The position numbers and the translations under genes were made by a program. Under the pieces are notes generated by a model, which saw only the letters and a program-made list of their open reading frames with translations, was not told where the DNA came from and made no database searches. Source: Aquatica leii (taxonomy: Eukaryota > Arthropoda > Insecta > Coleoptera > Lampyridae). Taken from it: a DNA stretch of 64,000 bases. This document shows positions 12,156 through 23,681 of this stretch, piece by piece. Positions within the stretch are counted from its first letter, which is position 1, and each line of letters opens with the position of its first letter. Where the stretch lies: assembly GCA_035610365.1 (NCBI GenBank), contig CM069432.1, positions 185,303,027-185,367,026 on the forward strand. The letters are read 5' to 3'.

Positions 12156-13480
12156 ATGGAAAAATTATTCCTTCAGCGGGAAACGGTAGTGGAAAAGCTA
12201 GACCGGTTAAATAGTTTTATAGACACATACACGGGCGATAAAAAGAATGAATTAAATGCGCGATTAATTAAAGCCGAAAATTGGTATGACGAGTTCGAAA
12301 TTATTCAAGGTAAAATCGAAAACGCGGATAAGGAAGGCATTAATAAAGCCGAAAACGCGGAACAAAGAAATTTATTTGAAAATAAGTATTTTAAATTAAT
12401 CGGGATCGCGAAAGCATTAATTGATTCAAAAGAAGGCATCCAATTAAATAAATTAGATTTATCATCACAAGGTTTATCGGAACCAAAAATTAAATTGCCT
12501 CAATTAACACTGCCAATTTTTTCGGGAAAAATCGAAGATTGGAATTTCTTTTTTGATGCATTTCAATCAATAGTAGGGTGTAACGGAAACATATCCGAAG
12601 GGCAAAAATTACAATACTTGATCGGTCAATTAAGGGGGGAAGCGGCAGAAGCTTGAAAAAGTATTGAAATTTGCGCGGAAAATTACAAAATAGCCCTTGA
12701 ATTATTAAAAGATCGGTACGAAAACAAGCGATTATCAGTTTTTAATCATATAAAGGCCATACTGGAAATCCCACCTATGACACGGGAAGATAGTAAAACT
12801 TTAAGAATGTTAACCGACACCTTTGTTAAAAATGTTAGATGTTTAAAAAATTTAAAAATTTCAGTGGAGCAGTGGAACGTTATTTTAACTTATATAATCG
12901 CGAATAAATTAGACCGTGTTTCAAAACGGGAATTTGAAAGTAGTCAAAAGAAGGATGAGTTTGTATCATTAAATTTGTTTATTGACTTTTTAAACGAACG
13001 TTGCAATTTGCTTGAACGATTACAAACGCAAAGTTATACGCCAAATTCTAGATACGTGGAAAAGGCGATTGTAAAACACGTATCGTGTACGGTCACCGAC
13101 GTAGGAAAATGCGGTGTTTGTAAAGGTGAGCGCCATAATCTCGAAGCGTGCGTAAAGTTTAAAAATTTGAATCCTAGAGAACGTGTGCGAACGGTACGCA
13201 ATTTTAGATTGTGCTTTAAATGTTTCAAACGCCAATGTCGATCGGATAAATGCAGAGGTGCTAATTGCGATAGATGTAATGAAGCTCATAATACGTTATT
13301 GCATGTTGAAAATAAATTAGGGGAAAATGAAACGCCAGAAATTACTACTGGAATTGTAGAAACAGCGGCGGCGGCTTCGGTGTTAGAAACGAATCAGGCT
13401 AAGGTTGTTTTACTTTTTACAGCGGAGGTATTTGCGCGCGGACCTGACAATTGTCAACATAAAATAAGAGTTCTTATCGA
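12156..13480 (+). pseudogene. gag: BEL-2 gag region, fossil
   Basis: Capsid-precursor region of the BEL/Pao element. It opens with a helical, coiled-coil-like stretch (MEKLFLQRETVVEKLDRLNS) and then the DUF1759-type core with LPQLTLPIFSGKIEDWNFFF, a hallmark of BEL gag. Toward the end come paired zinc-knuckle segments (about 13110-13290) with CGVCKGERHNLEAC, CFKCFKRQC and CDRCNEAHNTLLH. In the family this protein packages the element RNA. The start is the first Met after the 5' leader at 12156. The region is broken and is listed as a fossil part, not as a working gene. Confidence 0.85.
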
Positions 13481-16400
13481 CTAACTTTTGCACGGAAGAA
13501 CTTTGTAAAAAGTTAAATTTGTATAAAAAGCCTCAAAGTTCGGTTATAACAGGAATCGGTGTAAATGAGTGTAAATTATCTCATGTAACAGAATTAACCA
13601 TTAAATCAAAATACGGAAATTTTGAAAAGAAATTAACTTGTCGCGTTTTACCTCGTATCACAAATAAGTTGCCAGCTATTACATTTAATCCATATTTCAT
13701 AAATTTGCCGGACAAAGTTCAATTAGCGGACGAAAATTATTTTAATAGTAAAGAATGTCAGTTATTGGTAGGAGCGGAATTTTACGCAGAAATTTTGATG
13801 TCGCCATCTGAAAGAATACAAGAATCGCTGATTTTGCATAAAACGCTTTTAGGTGATGTGTTAGGAGCTGTAGTTTCTTTTTAAAAGGCGCAATCGAATG
13901 CCACCTTTACAAAGTTATTGCGCATTAGATGTTAATTTAAATAAATTCTGGGAGATCGAAGATATTGCCGAGCAAAATGAATTAACCACTTAAGAAAACT
14001 ATTGTGAACAATTATTTCAAAAAACTACGCGTCGCGATGATACCGGGCGATATATTGTTAGATTACCCTTTAAAGAAAATATTGATAGGCTAGGAATAGG
14101 TAATACGAGAGAAATTGCAACAAAACGTCTAATTAATTTAGAAAGCCGCTTGGCAAAAAATAGGGAGTTACGCGATATGTATATTAAAGCTATGCAGAAT
14201 TATGAACTAGAAGGTCATATGACTGAAATAAATGAAATCCCAGTTACACACTGCGTTTTGAACCATCATGCGGTACTAAAAAGTCATTCAGAAACAACAA
14301 AATGTCGCATTGTGTTTCACGCGAATGAAAAAAATAATATTAGTAATTTATCGTTGAATGATTGCGTGAGAATAGGCGCTAAAGTCCAAAGTGACATATT
14401 CGGAATACTCTTACGTTTTCGTAAACATAAATTCGTTTTAAGCGCGGACATTGAAAAGATGTATCTCCAAATCTTAGTAGATGAAATGCATAGAAAATAT
14501 CAATTGGTATTGTGGCGGGACGACCCGGGAAATCAAACTCGAATCTTTCGTTTTAACAAATTGCTATTCGGTCTGTCGGCTTCACCGTTTTTAGCAACAA
14601 GGGTGTTAAAACAGTTAGCTAGCGAAAACGAGAAGTTTTATCCGGAAACATGTAATGCCATAATACGATACATTTTTTGATGATATAATTAGCGGGCGTG
14701 ATACAGAAAACGAAATTAAAAAGTTTAAGAACGAACTGGAAACTATTTTTTCTAGCGCACAATTTAAAATTAGAAAATGGCATTCAAACAGTGAGTGTAT
14801 AGAAAATGAAAACGGTAAAAGTTTGACAAAAGTACTAGGGATGACGTGGAATTCGGAAAAAGATGTAATCAGTTTTCCTGTAATGTCGTTTGACACAACC
14901 CAAACAATCACGAAAAAGAACTGCTTTGAAATTAATTAGCAGTGCCTATATGATCCGTTAGGTCTTTTAACATGTTTTACGGTAAAATTGAAATTATTTA
15001 TTCAAAATTTGTGGCGCTTAAAGTTACCTTGGGATCAACCAATTCCGATCGAGCTTAATACGCAGTTTAAAAATCTAATGCGTGAATTAAAAAAATTACC
15101 CGAAATCAAAATAGAACGTAACGTAGTATATTCTAATTATAAAAACTTACAATTAATAGGATACTGTGACAGCTCTAAGGTAGCGTACGGATGTAACATT
15201 TATATAAGAACAGTTAACGAAAAAGGCGAGATTAATTGCAATTTATTATGTGGTAAAAGTCGAGTAGCGCCCGTAAATTGTATTTCGATTCCTCGTTTAG
15301 AATTATGCGGTATGCTTTTGTTAGCTAAATTATACAATAGGGTTTGCATTGATTTAAATATAGTATTTCAAGAAGTTTATTTATTTTGTGATAGTAAGGT
15401 ATGTTTAAGTTGGTTAAAGGTTGATGAAGGAAAATTAAAATGTTTTGTTGCAAATAGAATAAATAAAATAAAAACATTAACAAGTCGTAACAATTGGTTT
15501 TATGTTGAAACAAAAAAGAATTGCGCAGATGTCATAAGCAGGGGATGTAATCTTACAAATTTAATAGAACAAAATATATGGTGGAAAGGTCATAAAAGTT
15601 TATATGATAAGGCTTTTCTAACAAACGTTCAGGCTTCCGAAATTAGTTATGATCACGAATTAAAATTTGCTAATGAAGTTAAAGAAACGGTAGCGATAGT
15701 AAACACGGGGGAAGAAGGACTGTTAGATATTATTACAAAATTTTCTACTTTAGGAAAATTAATACGGGTTGTAGCGTATTGTCGTCGTTTCATAAATAAC
15801 GCTAGAAAAACTGAAAACATTAAGGGTATGCTTTCAAAAGCAGAATTAGACGAGGCATTATTGTTATTAATTAGAGCCGTTCAACAAGATGCGTTACCAA
15901 ACGACATTTTACACGCGAAAACAAAAAAAAATAAGTTTTTAAATTTGTCTCCGTTTAAGGATAAAAAAGGCGTAATTAGAGTAGGTGGTAGGTTGCAGCA
16001 AGCGGAGCTAACGTACGATGAAACGCACCCAATATTATTGCCAAAACATCGGTTAACGGAACTGATTTGTTTCGATGAACACAAAAAAAACTTACATTGC
16101 GGCGCGCAAGCATTACTAGCGGCAATCAGGCGCCGTTATTGGCCGGTGCGAGGGCGTAACGTTATTAAAAAAATCGTTCACAATTGCGTCGTTTGTTTTA
16201 AAGCAAAGCCGGTACCAATGTCGTATAGAATGGGCGAGTTACCCAAGACACGCGTTCTACCAGCTCCACCATTTTATCACACGTCTTGTGATTACGCAGG
16301 ACAACAACTTAAAAATACATCAGGCAGAGGTTGTCGGGTGACAAAGGCTTATATATGCCTTTTTGTATGTCATACTACTAAAGCTATCCATGTAGAATTA

Positions 16401-17200
16401 GTGGGAGAACTAAGTACGGTCAGTTTTATAGCTGCGCTAAGACGTTTTATTGGTCGTCGGGGATTGCCAAATACGATTTATTCTGATAATGCAAAAATTT
16501 CGTAGGGGCCAATCGATTTTAAACGATTTAGTTAAGTTTATAAGTAAAAGGAAAACGGAGAGGCTATACAAAGGGCTATGCGAGAACAAAGGGGTTAAGT
16601 GAAATTTTGCCACCGCGCGCACCGTCCTTCGGGGGTTACACGAAGCGGGAGTAAAAAGTATAAAATATTATATAAAAGAGTAGCTGCTCACGCCCGGTTA
16701 ACGTGGGAGGAATTTTCCACTTTATTAGTGCAAATTGAAAGTATTTTAAATTCACGTCCATTGTTTGCAATTAATGAATACCCTGATCAATTGACCAGTT
16801 TAACTCCAGGCCATTTTCTTGTGCACAGACCGCTAACAGCATTGATCGACGAAGATTTGGTGGACCGAAAGCCTACAACTTTAAAACTGTATCAAAAACT
16901 ACAACAAATGGTTCAACATTTTTGGCAAGTTTGGAGGAAGAACTATCTTCACGAATTACAAACTAAACGAAAATGGTTACAAGCCGGAAATGCCAATCAA
17001 TTAAAAGTTGGTTCACTAGTAATTTTAAAAGATGATCAACTGTCACCCGGTCAATGGGGATACGCTCGAGTTGTGCAGCTTCATCCTGGTCCAGACGGTG
17101 TTATCCGAGTAGTCACAGTCAAGAACAAAAATGGTATTTACAAAAGACCTACTACCAAGCTGTGTCTAGTTCCAGTATTGGAAGATGAAGAAAGTCAATT
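13420..17200 (+). pseudogene. pol: BEL-2 pol region, fossil (PR, RT, RNase H, integrase)
   Basis: Polyprotein region in the BEL order. A DUF1758-type aspartic protease (about 13450-13880) is followed by the reverse transcriptase (about 14140-14950), with RIVFHANEK, the first catalytic segment LSADIEKMYLQI and LLFGLSASPFLA. RNase H (about 15100-15550) shows GYCDSSKVAYG and FCDSKVCLSWL. Next come the integrase zinc finger (about 16040-16210, HKKNLHCGAQA...CVVCFKAKP) and the integrase core (about 16250-16830, CDYAGQQ and YSDNAK). The DUF5641-like C-terminus lies at about 16850-17200 (LKVGSLVILKDDQLSPGQWG). Together these copy and insert the element in the family. The region is broken at several points; the domains are otherwise well preserved, in keeping with the young LTRs. 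Confidence 0.88.
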
Positions 17201-17440
17201 ATAAAGTTTATTTTAGTTTTTACGTATAGTAGTATAAGGGTAAAGTTGATTTATAAAGTTAACCATTTTATTATTAAAATTAAGGATACGTTTTCATTGT
17301 AAGAAAAATTGATTATTTGATTTAAACTAATGAATTGTTGATTATTATCGTTAGTAACTGAATACTTTTAATGTTTATGTTAAAAAATAAGCTATGATTT
17401 TAACAAATATTATTAAGTTAGAATTATTCAATTTTTTTTG

Positions 17441-17457
17441 AAAAAAATTGGGGGGAG
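17441..17457 (+). other. Polypurine tract of BEL-2
   Basis: An A-rich run followed by GGGGGGAG lies just before the 3' LTR, the expected place for the plus-strand primer. The LTR starts a few bases later at 17460. Confidence 0.75.
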
Positions 17458-17459
17458 TA

Positions 17460-17685
17460 TGTTGAAGATAAAAAGCACGTTTGAAGTATTATTGAAAGGC
17501 GCAAGTCTTTTAATATTCTTATCAAAATCAAGTTTTATAAGTTGGTCATATATTACTAAAATGTAGATGCAAGCTAATGCACTTCTATTAAAAATCGTAC
17601 TTTTAGAGTAATAAAGTAACTGTTTTTTTGTTAAGACAAAATTGAGTTTTGTTATATTCACCCGCGACTACTTAAATAAGCAACA
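17460..17685 (+). repeat. 3' LTR of BEL-2 (226 bp)
   Basis: Second copy of the 226-bp LTR, followed by the CTTAG duplication at 17686-17690. The near identity to the 5' LTR makes this the youngest dated element in the window. Confidence 0.95.
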
Positions 17686-18167
17686 CTTAGTATCTTTTAA
17701 ATACTTGATAATTTTACGTGTTAAATTAGAAGAAAATCATTAATTGAAAATTATTCATTTATTTTAAAACGGGTTTTTTGACTAGCTACTATTAGCGATA
17801 AGTAGAGTACTGTTAAGGTAATTCTGTCGTTTAAAAAATCGACACGTTGTCTTACTGGTTAACTGATTTTGAGTGATCTTGACATAATCAAATTTATTTC
17901 AAGAGAAAAATATGCTTAAATCGGTAACTGGGTTTGTAAACATGAACAGTAATTGTGAATTACGTTATCAACTATACGTGACAAAATGTTAAATATGAAC
18001 TACTATTACAAAAATGATGCCAAGTGCTTGCAAATATTGAGCAAAAACTCAAATCAAACTGAAATTCAGAAAACCCGATTGGTTTAGCTTGTTTCCTTTC
18101 ACTCAAAACGTTTAAAATTTACTCGGTAGTAGCTTTGTAGTGTTACTCACGTTAAAATAATGTCCTG

Positions 18168-18323
18168 TTGCATAAAGCAAAATTAACCATGTTGTTAGCT
18201 GACGCCGTTGTTACCTAATTGTAGCTATTGGTTTGAGAATGATTTTGTACCAATGACAACGCTTAACGACATGACCACGTAGTTTAGAACGTCCATCGTC
18301 AAAGTTAACAATGCTTTATGCAA
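18168..18323. mobile_element. Short inverted-repeat element (MITE candidate), 156 bp
   Basis: The ends are inverted copies: TTGCATAAAGCAaaaTTAAC at 18168-18187, and the reverse complement of 18304-18323 reads TTGCATAAAGCAttgTTAAC, 17 of 20 bases matching. The 156-bp length and absence of coding fit a MITE. No clear target duplication was found at the edges, so the class of the parent transposon is open. Confidence 0.5.
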
Positions 18324-18571
18324 ACCAGGCCTAAATAATATGCTTATTTTATCTGAAGAATCAAAGAGTCTTTTTAATATTTTTTCACAAATCTGTTGTG
18401 TGTATTTTGTTAAATAATTTTATGGCTTGTTAGTGTGTCATTGTAATAAAAAAAAGTAGGCCGTATTTTCTAATTTAATTACGTCGATTTAAAATATATT
18501 CACTTATAATTTTTTGACTTTTTTCAAATTATACAAATTTATAATTTTCTTTTACTTTTGTAAAAGACAAA

Positions 18572-18595
18572 GTCTGTCTGTCTGTCTGTCTGTCT
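18572..18595. repeat. (GTCT)n microsatellite
   Basis: Six tandem GTCT units. The flanks AAAAGACA and TGTCTTTT are mirror complements, so the tract can also fold back on itself. Confidence 0.9.
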
Positions 18596-18842
18596 TTTAT
18601 GCTGGATTTTTATGTAAGTTTAAAAAAATTTAATATTAAATTGCATAGGATAAATTATACAAACATCTAAAGTCAAATGCGAAAAAAAACAATGTAATTA
18701 ATAGGAGAAGTGTTTGAAAAAATAAAGACTATTCAGAGCTTAAATATTCTCTTTAGATTTGAGTGTAACTCAAATATAAGCCAAACCTTCATGTACAATT
18801 GTTACATTTGGTCATTTCTTTTGTAAAGGTTCCAAATTATTT

Positions 18843-19560
18843 TGTACGCAAGCTCCAGCTGAGCGAGTTAAATGACAAATCGACGGAGGTGTTTTTAAGT
18901 TTTTATTAGACATTAGCGATGGCAAATTTCCGATTAACGCTACCACTGGCCTTATTTCGTAATTTTTGTAAATTTACAATGACGAAAAAATAATTGATCA
19001 CGAAACTGTTCTCGAATATTGGTGCAAATTACAAAAACCATGTTTGCTAGAGCAAAGGAATTACTCCTTCGGTAGTAAAAAATAAAAACGTAAACAATTT
19101 AAACAAAATAAAATCAAATTGCTGGCCAATGCATTCATTTAAATCAATCGATTCCATTACCAATTCAGATGAAGTTGTCAATGATCTAATTAAATTGCTG
19201 AAGTTATTACATTTCGTAGAAATGCCGCCGCACAATTTGCAGATCAAGGTCGATTCGGTGATAATCATGTTACGCAATCTGAACAAACCGCAATGAAACA
19301 AAACTAGCTGTTAAGAAACTGATGGACAACGTGATTGAAACATGAAAAAAGCGAGACTGTAATGATTCCAAGAAAGCTTTGTATTCGCAATGACGATTAA
19401 TAAGACCAATTGTTAAAAGTGTGTGGAATAAATCTTAAATTGCGGTGTTTTTATCATGGGCAGTTGTACGTGGCGTGCTCTAGAGTAAGTAAACCATCGA
19501 CTCTATTTGTATTCTCTCCGAACGGAGACACTCACAAATGATTGTCAAAAATTGAATTCC
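18843..19560 (+). pseudogene. Helitron Pif1-like helicase, C-terminal fragment
   Basis: A plus-strand reading, broken into several frames, follows the C-terminal half of Helitron helicases. Segments in the family's order are FLLDISDGKFPINATTGLIS (about 18895-18960), NYKNHV...VNNLNKIKSN (about 19030-19120), SIDSITNSDEVVN (about 19143-19181), MPPHNLQIKVDSVIIMLRNL (about 19222-19281), KKLMDNVIET, FAMTINK (about 19387), and CFYHGQLYVACSRVSKPSTL (about 19442-19501). These match the late helicase motifs of the Rep-helicase protein of rolling-circle transposons. There is an in-frame stop after the LRNLNKPQ segment, several one- or two-base shifts and small deletions. The Rep domain, the early helicase motifs and a clear 3' hairpin terminus were not found, so this is an old partial copy. 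Confidence 0.85.
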
Positions 19561-21842
19561 GATTTATTTCATTTCATTTTAAGCATTTATTTCATTTCAC
19601 ACACATTCAAGGAACGATTCGCCTAGATGAATTTTTTTTTGAACAAACTAACAGACAACGCAAAGTTTAAACGACTAAGAACAGAGACACGTTTTAAAAT
19701 AAACATACTTAATAATTTTTTACTAAGCGCATTTCTCATTTTTTTAATTAGTAAATTAAACCAGTGCAAAACCAGCTTTCTCTTTGTAACACGGCATTTA
19801 AGTAGCTATAATATAGAACTTCAAGGAGAAAGCTATTTTATACATAACATGTTTGCAAATTGCAGGCCCAAGCCACCATTAGCTAAAATTGCTAAATTGA
19901 CTAGAAAACAATACACGTAAAGGAAAATGCAATACGCGATAAGAGTAACTAAGCTATAAGGTTCCACAACCAGCCAAGAAAAAACTATATCAAATTCAGT
20001 TCCAATACGAACTAAATAAGTTAGATAAGATAAACAATTTATTCGATGTAAGAATAAATAAAGCGTAATGCACAAATCCAAAGGAGGAATATCGATGGTC
20101 TTGAAAAAAGTAACTTTTGTTCAAATTTTTAACAGCTTGATTTTATTGTATCTAATGCAGTCGCAAAAACAAATATAAATGTCACGGCCATAACCATATT
20201 CAGAAGCAAAAAGTTTTTCAAATTCAACGGGATGCTTAAATTTTTGTGAATCATTTTTAAATCTAATACTAACAAAGAAGATTCTCTATCAAGAATTTAA
20301 GATGAGAGAGATTTTACAAGCTACAAACTTGCTTAACCGTTTTGCGAGTTGATAAGTCTACAAACCCTTTTCGCATCAAAAACACTTTTAGCGACTTATA
20401 AAGTGATGTGTCCAGAACTATACCTCAAAAAAGCCACAATAATTGTTTACATTAAGGAATAACGTTTAGTCCTAGATACACCATTTTATAAGTTTTATCT
20501 AGACCTGTAAAAGTGCACACAGCGGCACTAAACGTAATCAATTCTAAGACATTCAAAGTGATTTTGATGCCTCTTCTCATCGAAGAATCCTAAAATCAAT
20601 TGAGTGTTAAGAGAACTCTTTTAGTTTTGACTGGACTGGAGATTCGTCATGTACCGTTTTAAAACATCTACTTCTTTTGTTATAAAGCAACTAAAACAAA
20701 ACCCGTATAGCAAGAAAGGCAGATACTATTTCATACGCGGCTGTCTGCAAAGCAAAAGTTTTAACTCAACCGTAAAATCTGTGCAACCTAAAGTTACACA
20801 GAATAGCCGCCAAACAAAACTAAAACTTAGCCCTTTCAGTTTTACAATCTTGATATTTATTTCTTTTACTTATTCTTAACTAAAGACAAAGTTCCGAAAC
20901 CGGTATTTTATTATTTAAGTTTCTATTAAATAACAGATTAGCAGGCGATGGCATTCCACTTTTACGTGAGTTTCTAAAATTTAATAAGACCAAATTTGAA
21001 TCAGAACCCATAAAACCAAATAGGTTCCATAATAATACTTTTAGAAGCATAGAGGTAGTATTGATATTACTGAAAGCCTTCCTGTAGCAGTAGAATGGTT
21101 TATGTTTAGAGATAGGTTTTGACACTCCAGTAGAATGCTGTACAGTTAGTGTTTATCGAGTCCTATTAGACGTTGTACAAAAGCAGGCCAAAGGTAGAAG
21201 TTTTCACGTTCCATTAGAATGCTTTGAAATAGTGCCAATGTAGTACTTTCTTATATTGTAGAATAGCATGACAAAGTTAGCGACTAAAAGGTAATTGATT
21301 TGCATGCTTTTACAGGGTTTTAATAGCATACCATAAGAAACTAAAAAAGCATGAAATGATTAGTTTTAAGTCATTTTTTATTAAGAGATTTGTACAGTAT
21401 CTTTGTCTAAACTATAACAATTTTTAATCAATGGTTTATGGATTTGTAGTTTGCTGCATCATTCTAATTATTTCATTTTTATTCTCCTTGGCCATGACGT
21501 AGCCATTGGAACATCTTCTCATTAATAACATCTATAGGAACTGCTTTGAATCGACTTTGGGTTAACTCTATAACAAAATTATGCGGTTAATTATTTTTTA
21601 TTATTTATTATCAGGCGCATGCATTTTTACTAGATTTATATCAAAAATATGTTTCTTTTTATGAATAAAATAAAACTTTTATTGTAATGCTTTTTAAGTT
21701 TAAGTCCGCAGGTTGGCCACTACTGCTCTACAAAAATAACTGGATGTCAAGTAACAAATAAACAATAACAATAAAGCGCTAAAGCTGACCGTACAAAAAT
21801 AGATATAGGTTTTCAATTGTTTCTTTTTGTACTTACTTTTAC

Positions 21843-22031
21843 TTAAATCAGCAGAACATCTAAGAGTTTTTTCTTCTTTAATTCAGCACAAAAAAGAACA
21901 CATTTACAAATATAGATTAAGCCGTCTTCCTTTCGTAAACGTATATACCCGTAATCGTACAAGTACGTACTTAAAAGCGTTTCTGGTAAATCAAACTCGG
22001 TGCATATCTCGTCACAATTCTCAGAAATCAA
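21843..22031 (-). CDS. Unrecognised 62-codon ORF
   Basis: Minus-strand ORF beginning MISENCDEICTEFDLPETLL and containing YDYGYIRLRKEDGLIY. The first two thirds have a balanced, protein-like composition and could be an exon of something larger; the end is a lysine- and leucine-rich tail like the surrounding AT-rich DNA. A plus-strand ORF overlaps it. No family was recognised, and it may be chance. Confidence 0.2.
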   Translation of the reverse strand: MISENCDEICTEFDLPETLLSTYLYDYGYIRLRKEDGLIYICKCVLFCAELKKKKLLDVLLI

Positions 22032-22310
22032 AGTAACTTATTTACATTATCAAACGCGAATGCATAAGTTTTTTATTGCATACATATCTTTATCAACAAA
22101 ATTTAGATGTGGGCGTTTAATCTCTACAGGAAGTTATTTTTGTTTAGGTACTAGGTATTACAATTTAGCAACTTGTGCAAACGCTTTTTTCTGATGCTAA
22201 AAATTATGTTTTTATCTCAAATAAAGAAGAACGATTAAACCGATTTTAGAGGTGCTAAAACGCTAAAATAATGTTATCATGTTGGTCGTAATACTTGAAT
22301 TTCAATACAT

Positions 22311-22610
22311 TGTCAAGGCTGCTATAAACAGTTTATTTTTTATATCAATATAGAAGGCCTATAGGAGTGATTTTAAAGAAATCTTTTAGGGTACTTTATT
22401 CTCCTTCTATATGCATTGTTATAGAATCAATATGGGAACGCCATTAGAATACTACATTTCTAATACTTTAGTGATTCCAATCAACTGCCAATTCTAAGGC
22501 TGCTATAAGCACTTCTTTTTTAAATTAAATATAGTATTCCTATAAAAGTGTTTTTAAAAGAATCTTTTAGAGTACTTTATTCTTCTTATATAGGCATTCT
22601 TATAGAATAC
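22311..22610. repeat. Two-copy direct repeat, period 181 bp
   Basis: AAGGCTGCTATAA occurs at 22315 and again at 22496. The following 110 or so bases run in parallel in both copies (AAAGAATCTTTTAG-type core, TACTTTATTC, TATAGAAT). They are clearly diverged, so the duplication is not recent. A similar TTTATAGCAGCCTT in the opposite sense occurs near 28378. Confidence 0.6.
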
Positions 22611-23672
22611 GTTTTAAATTAGGTGCGTTATTAGAAGTCCATACACAAACTACTATTGGAATGCTTTAGAAATGAATATTTGGGAATGCTAATCGAACCT
22701 ACATGGAACTTATGGTTTTGTGGGAATGATCATGGTACGCTTTTCACAATAACTGCTTAACAATTTTTACGCTAGGCTCCGCAAGTCCATTGGATTGTGG
22801 ATAATTTGGAGGTGATGTATGTCTAAAACCATACTGTTGCGAAAAACTTTTAAATTCTCGACTTGAAATTTGCGTACCGTTATCACAGACAATTTTTAAG
22901 AGAATGCCATGTCGTGGCAATATTGACTTAAGGTGTAAAACACCCGTATTAGACGAACAATCTTCCAATTTAGCAATTTCAAAAAAATTAACATAATAAT
23001 CTACAACGATAACATAATACAATTTGTTAAATTCAAAAAGATCAGTACCCAATTTTAGCTACGGTAATGAAGGAATATCATGAAACTGAATAGGTTCTTT
23101 AGAGTTATTTACTATATACATAGTACACGTTTGAAAATTTAAACAAACATCTTTAATTTGTGCCTGAATGCCTGGCAAATACAAAACAGTTTTTAACCTT
23201 CGCTCAAGTACCAAAATATCCTTCATTTATTAAATTTAGCATCATCTTTTGCAATGACATTGTAAGAAAAATTAATTCATTTTTAAAAACTTGTCATTAA
23301 TTATATGTAACTCATGTCTTATGTTCTAAAATAGTTTTACATATTATCTACATAATTTCTATTCTACGGCCAACCATTTTGAATGTATTCTATTAATTTA
23401 CGCATCATAGGATCTTCTTTAGTTTTTAGTTTAATTAATTTTCGTTTCTCTATTGATACTGGAAAATATTCAAAAGTAGCGTTAACATAACAAATAAACT
23501 CATTATTAAGTCGATTGTCATCTAAAATGTCATTCTTATCAATATTTGTTAAATATGACCAACAAAACGTATTTAACAACAATATCGTACCATTGAACTT
23601 TATCCATCATTCTTTGTATGCGAATGAGAACTTTATTCAAAGTTTTCTTAAATAACGTTTCTAATGCTAAAT

Positions 23673-23681
23673 GATCGGTCT
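23673..23681. repeat. Target-site duplication flanking PLE-1, left copy
   Basis: GATCGGTCT lies here and again at 24904-24912, directly flanking the PLE insertion in the RNase H region of Gypsy-3. Gypsy-3 similarity runs up to each copy. Confidence 0.85.

Larger units (their letters stand above)
11698..17685 (+). mobile_element. BEL/Pao retrotransposon, nearly full length and recent (BEL-2)
   Basis: A 5,988-bp element with 226-bp LTRs at both ends and a 5-bp target-site duplication CTTAG (11693-11697 and 17686-17690), the size usual for BEL/Pao. The LTRs begin TGTTGAAG and end AAGCAACA. They differ at only two of 226 positions, so the insertion is recent. Inside, in order, are a primer-binding-like site, gag, protease, reverse transcriptase, RNase H, integrase, a DUF5641-like C-terminus and a polypurine tract. 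Despite the young LTRs the coding region is broken at about half a dozen places, so this copy is a fossil. The minus-strand ORFs inside each LTR are antisense shadows. The BEL/Pao call rests on the gag type, the 5-bp duplication and the integrase hallmark CDYAGQQ. Confidence 0.95.
17691..18842. other. AT-rich intergenic stretch with a MITE candidate and a microsatellite
   Basis: No gene recognised. It holds the short inverted-repeat element at 18168-18323 and the GTCT microsatellite at 18572-18595, both listed separately. Confidence 0.5.
19561..22739. other. AT-rich intergenic stretch, no recognised gene
   Basis: About 3.2 kb with no recognisable protein family. It contains the unrecognised ORF at 21843-22031 and the 181-bp direct repeat at 22311-22610. 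Several short phrases such as CCATTAGAATGCT and CCAGTAGAATGCTG recur near 21130, 21215 and 22440, which suggests old copies of a dispersed repeat. Confidence 0.45.

Noticed and set aside
13020-13289. Two minus-strand ORFs over the BEL-2 zinc-knuckle region
   Set aside because: Shadows of the well-supported gag reading on the plus strand.
18572-18595. GTCT tract as a CRISPR-like array
   Set aside because: A simple four-base microsatellite without spacers, in a eukaryotic setting.
19618-19630. CTAG near 19624 as a Helitron 3' end
   Set aside because: No hairpin precedes it at the required distance, so the tetramer is probably chance.
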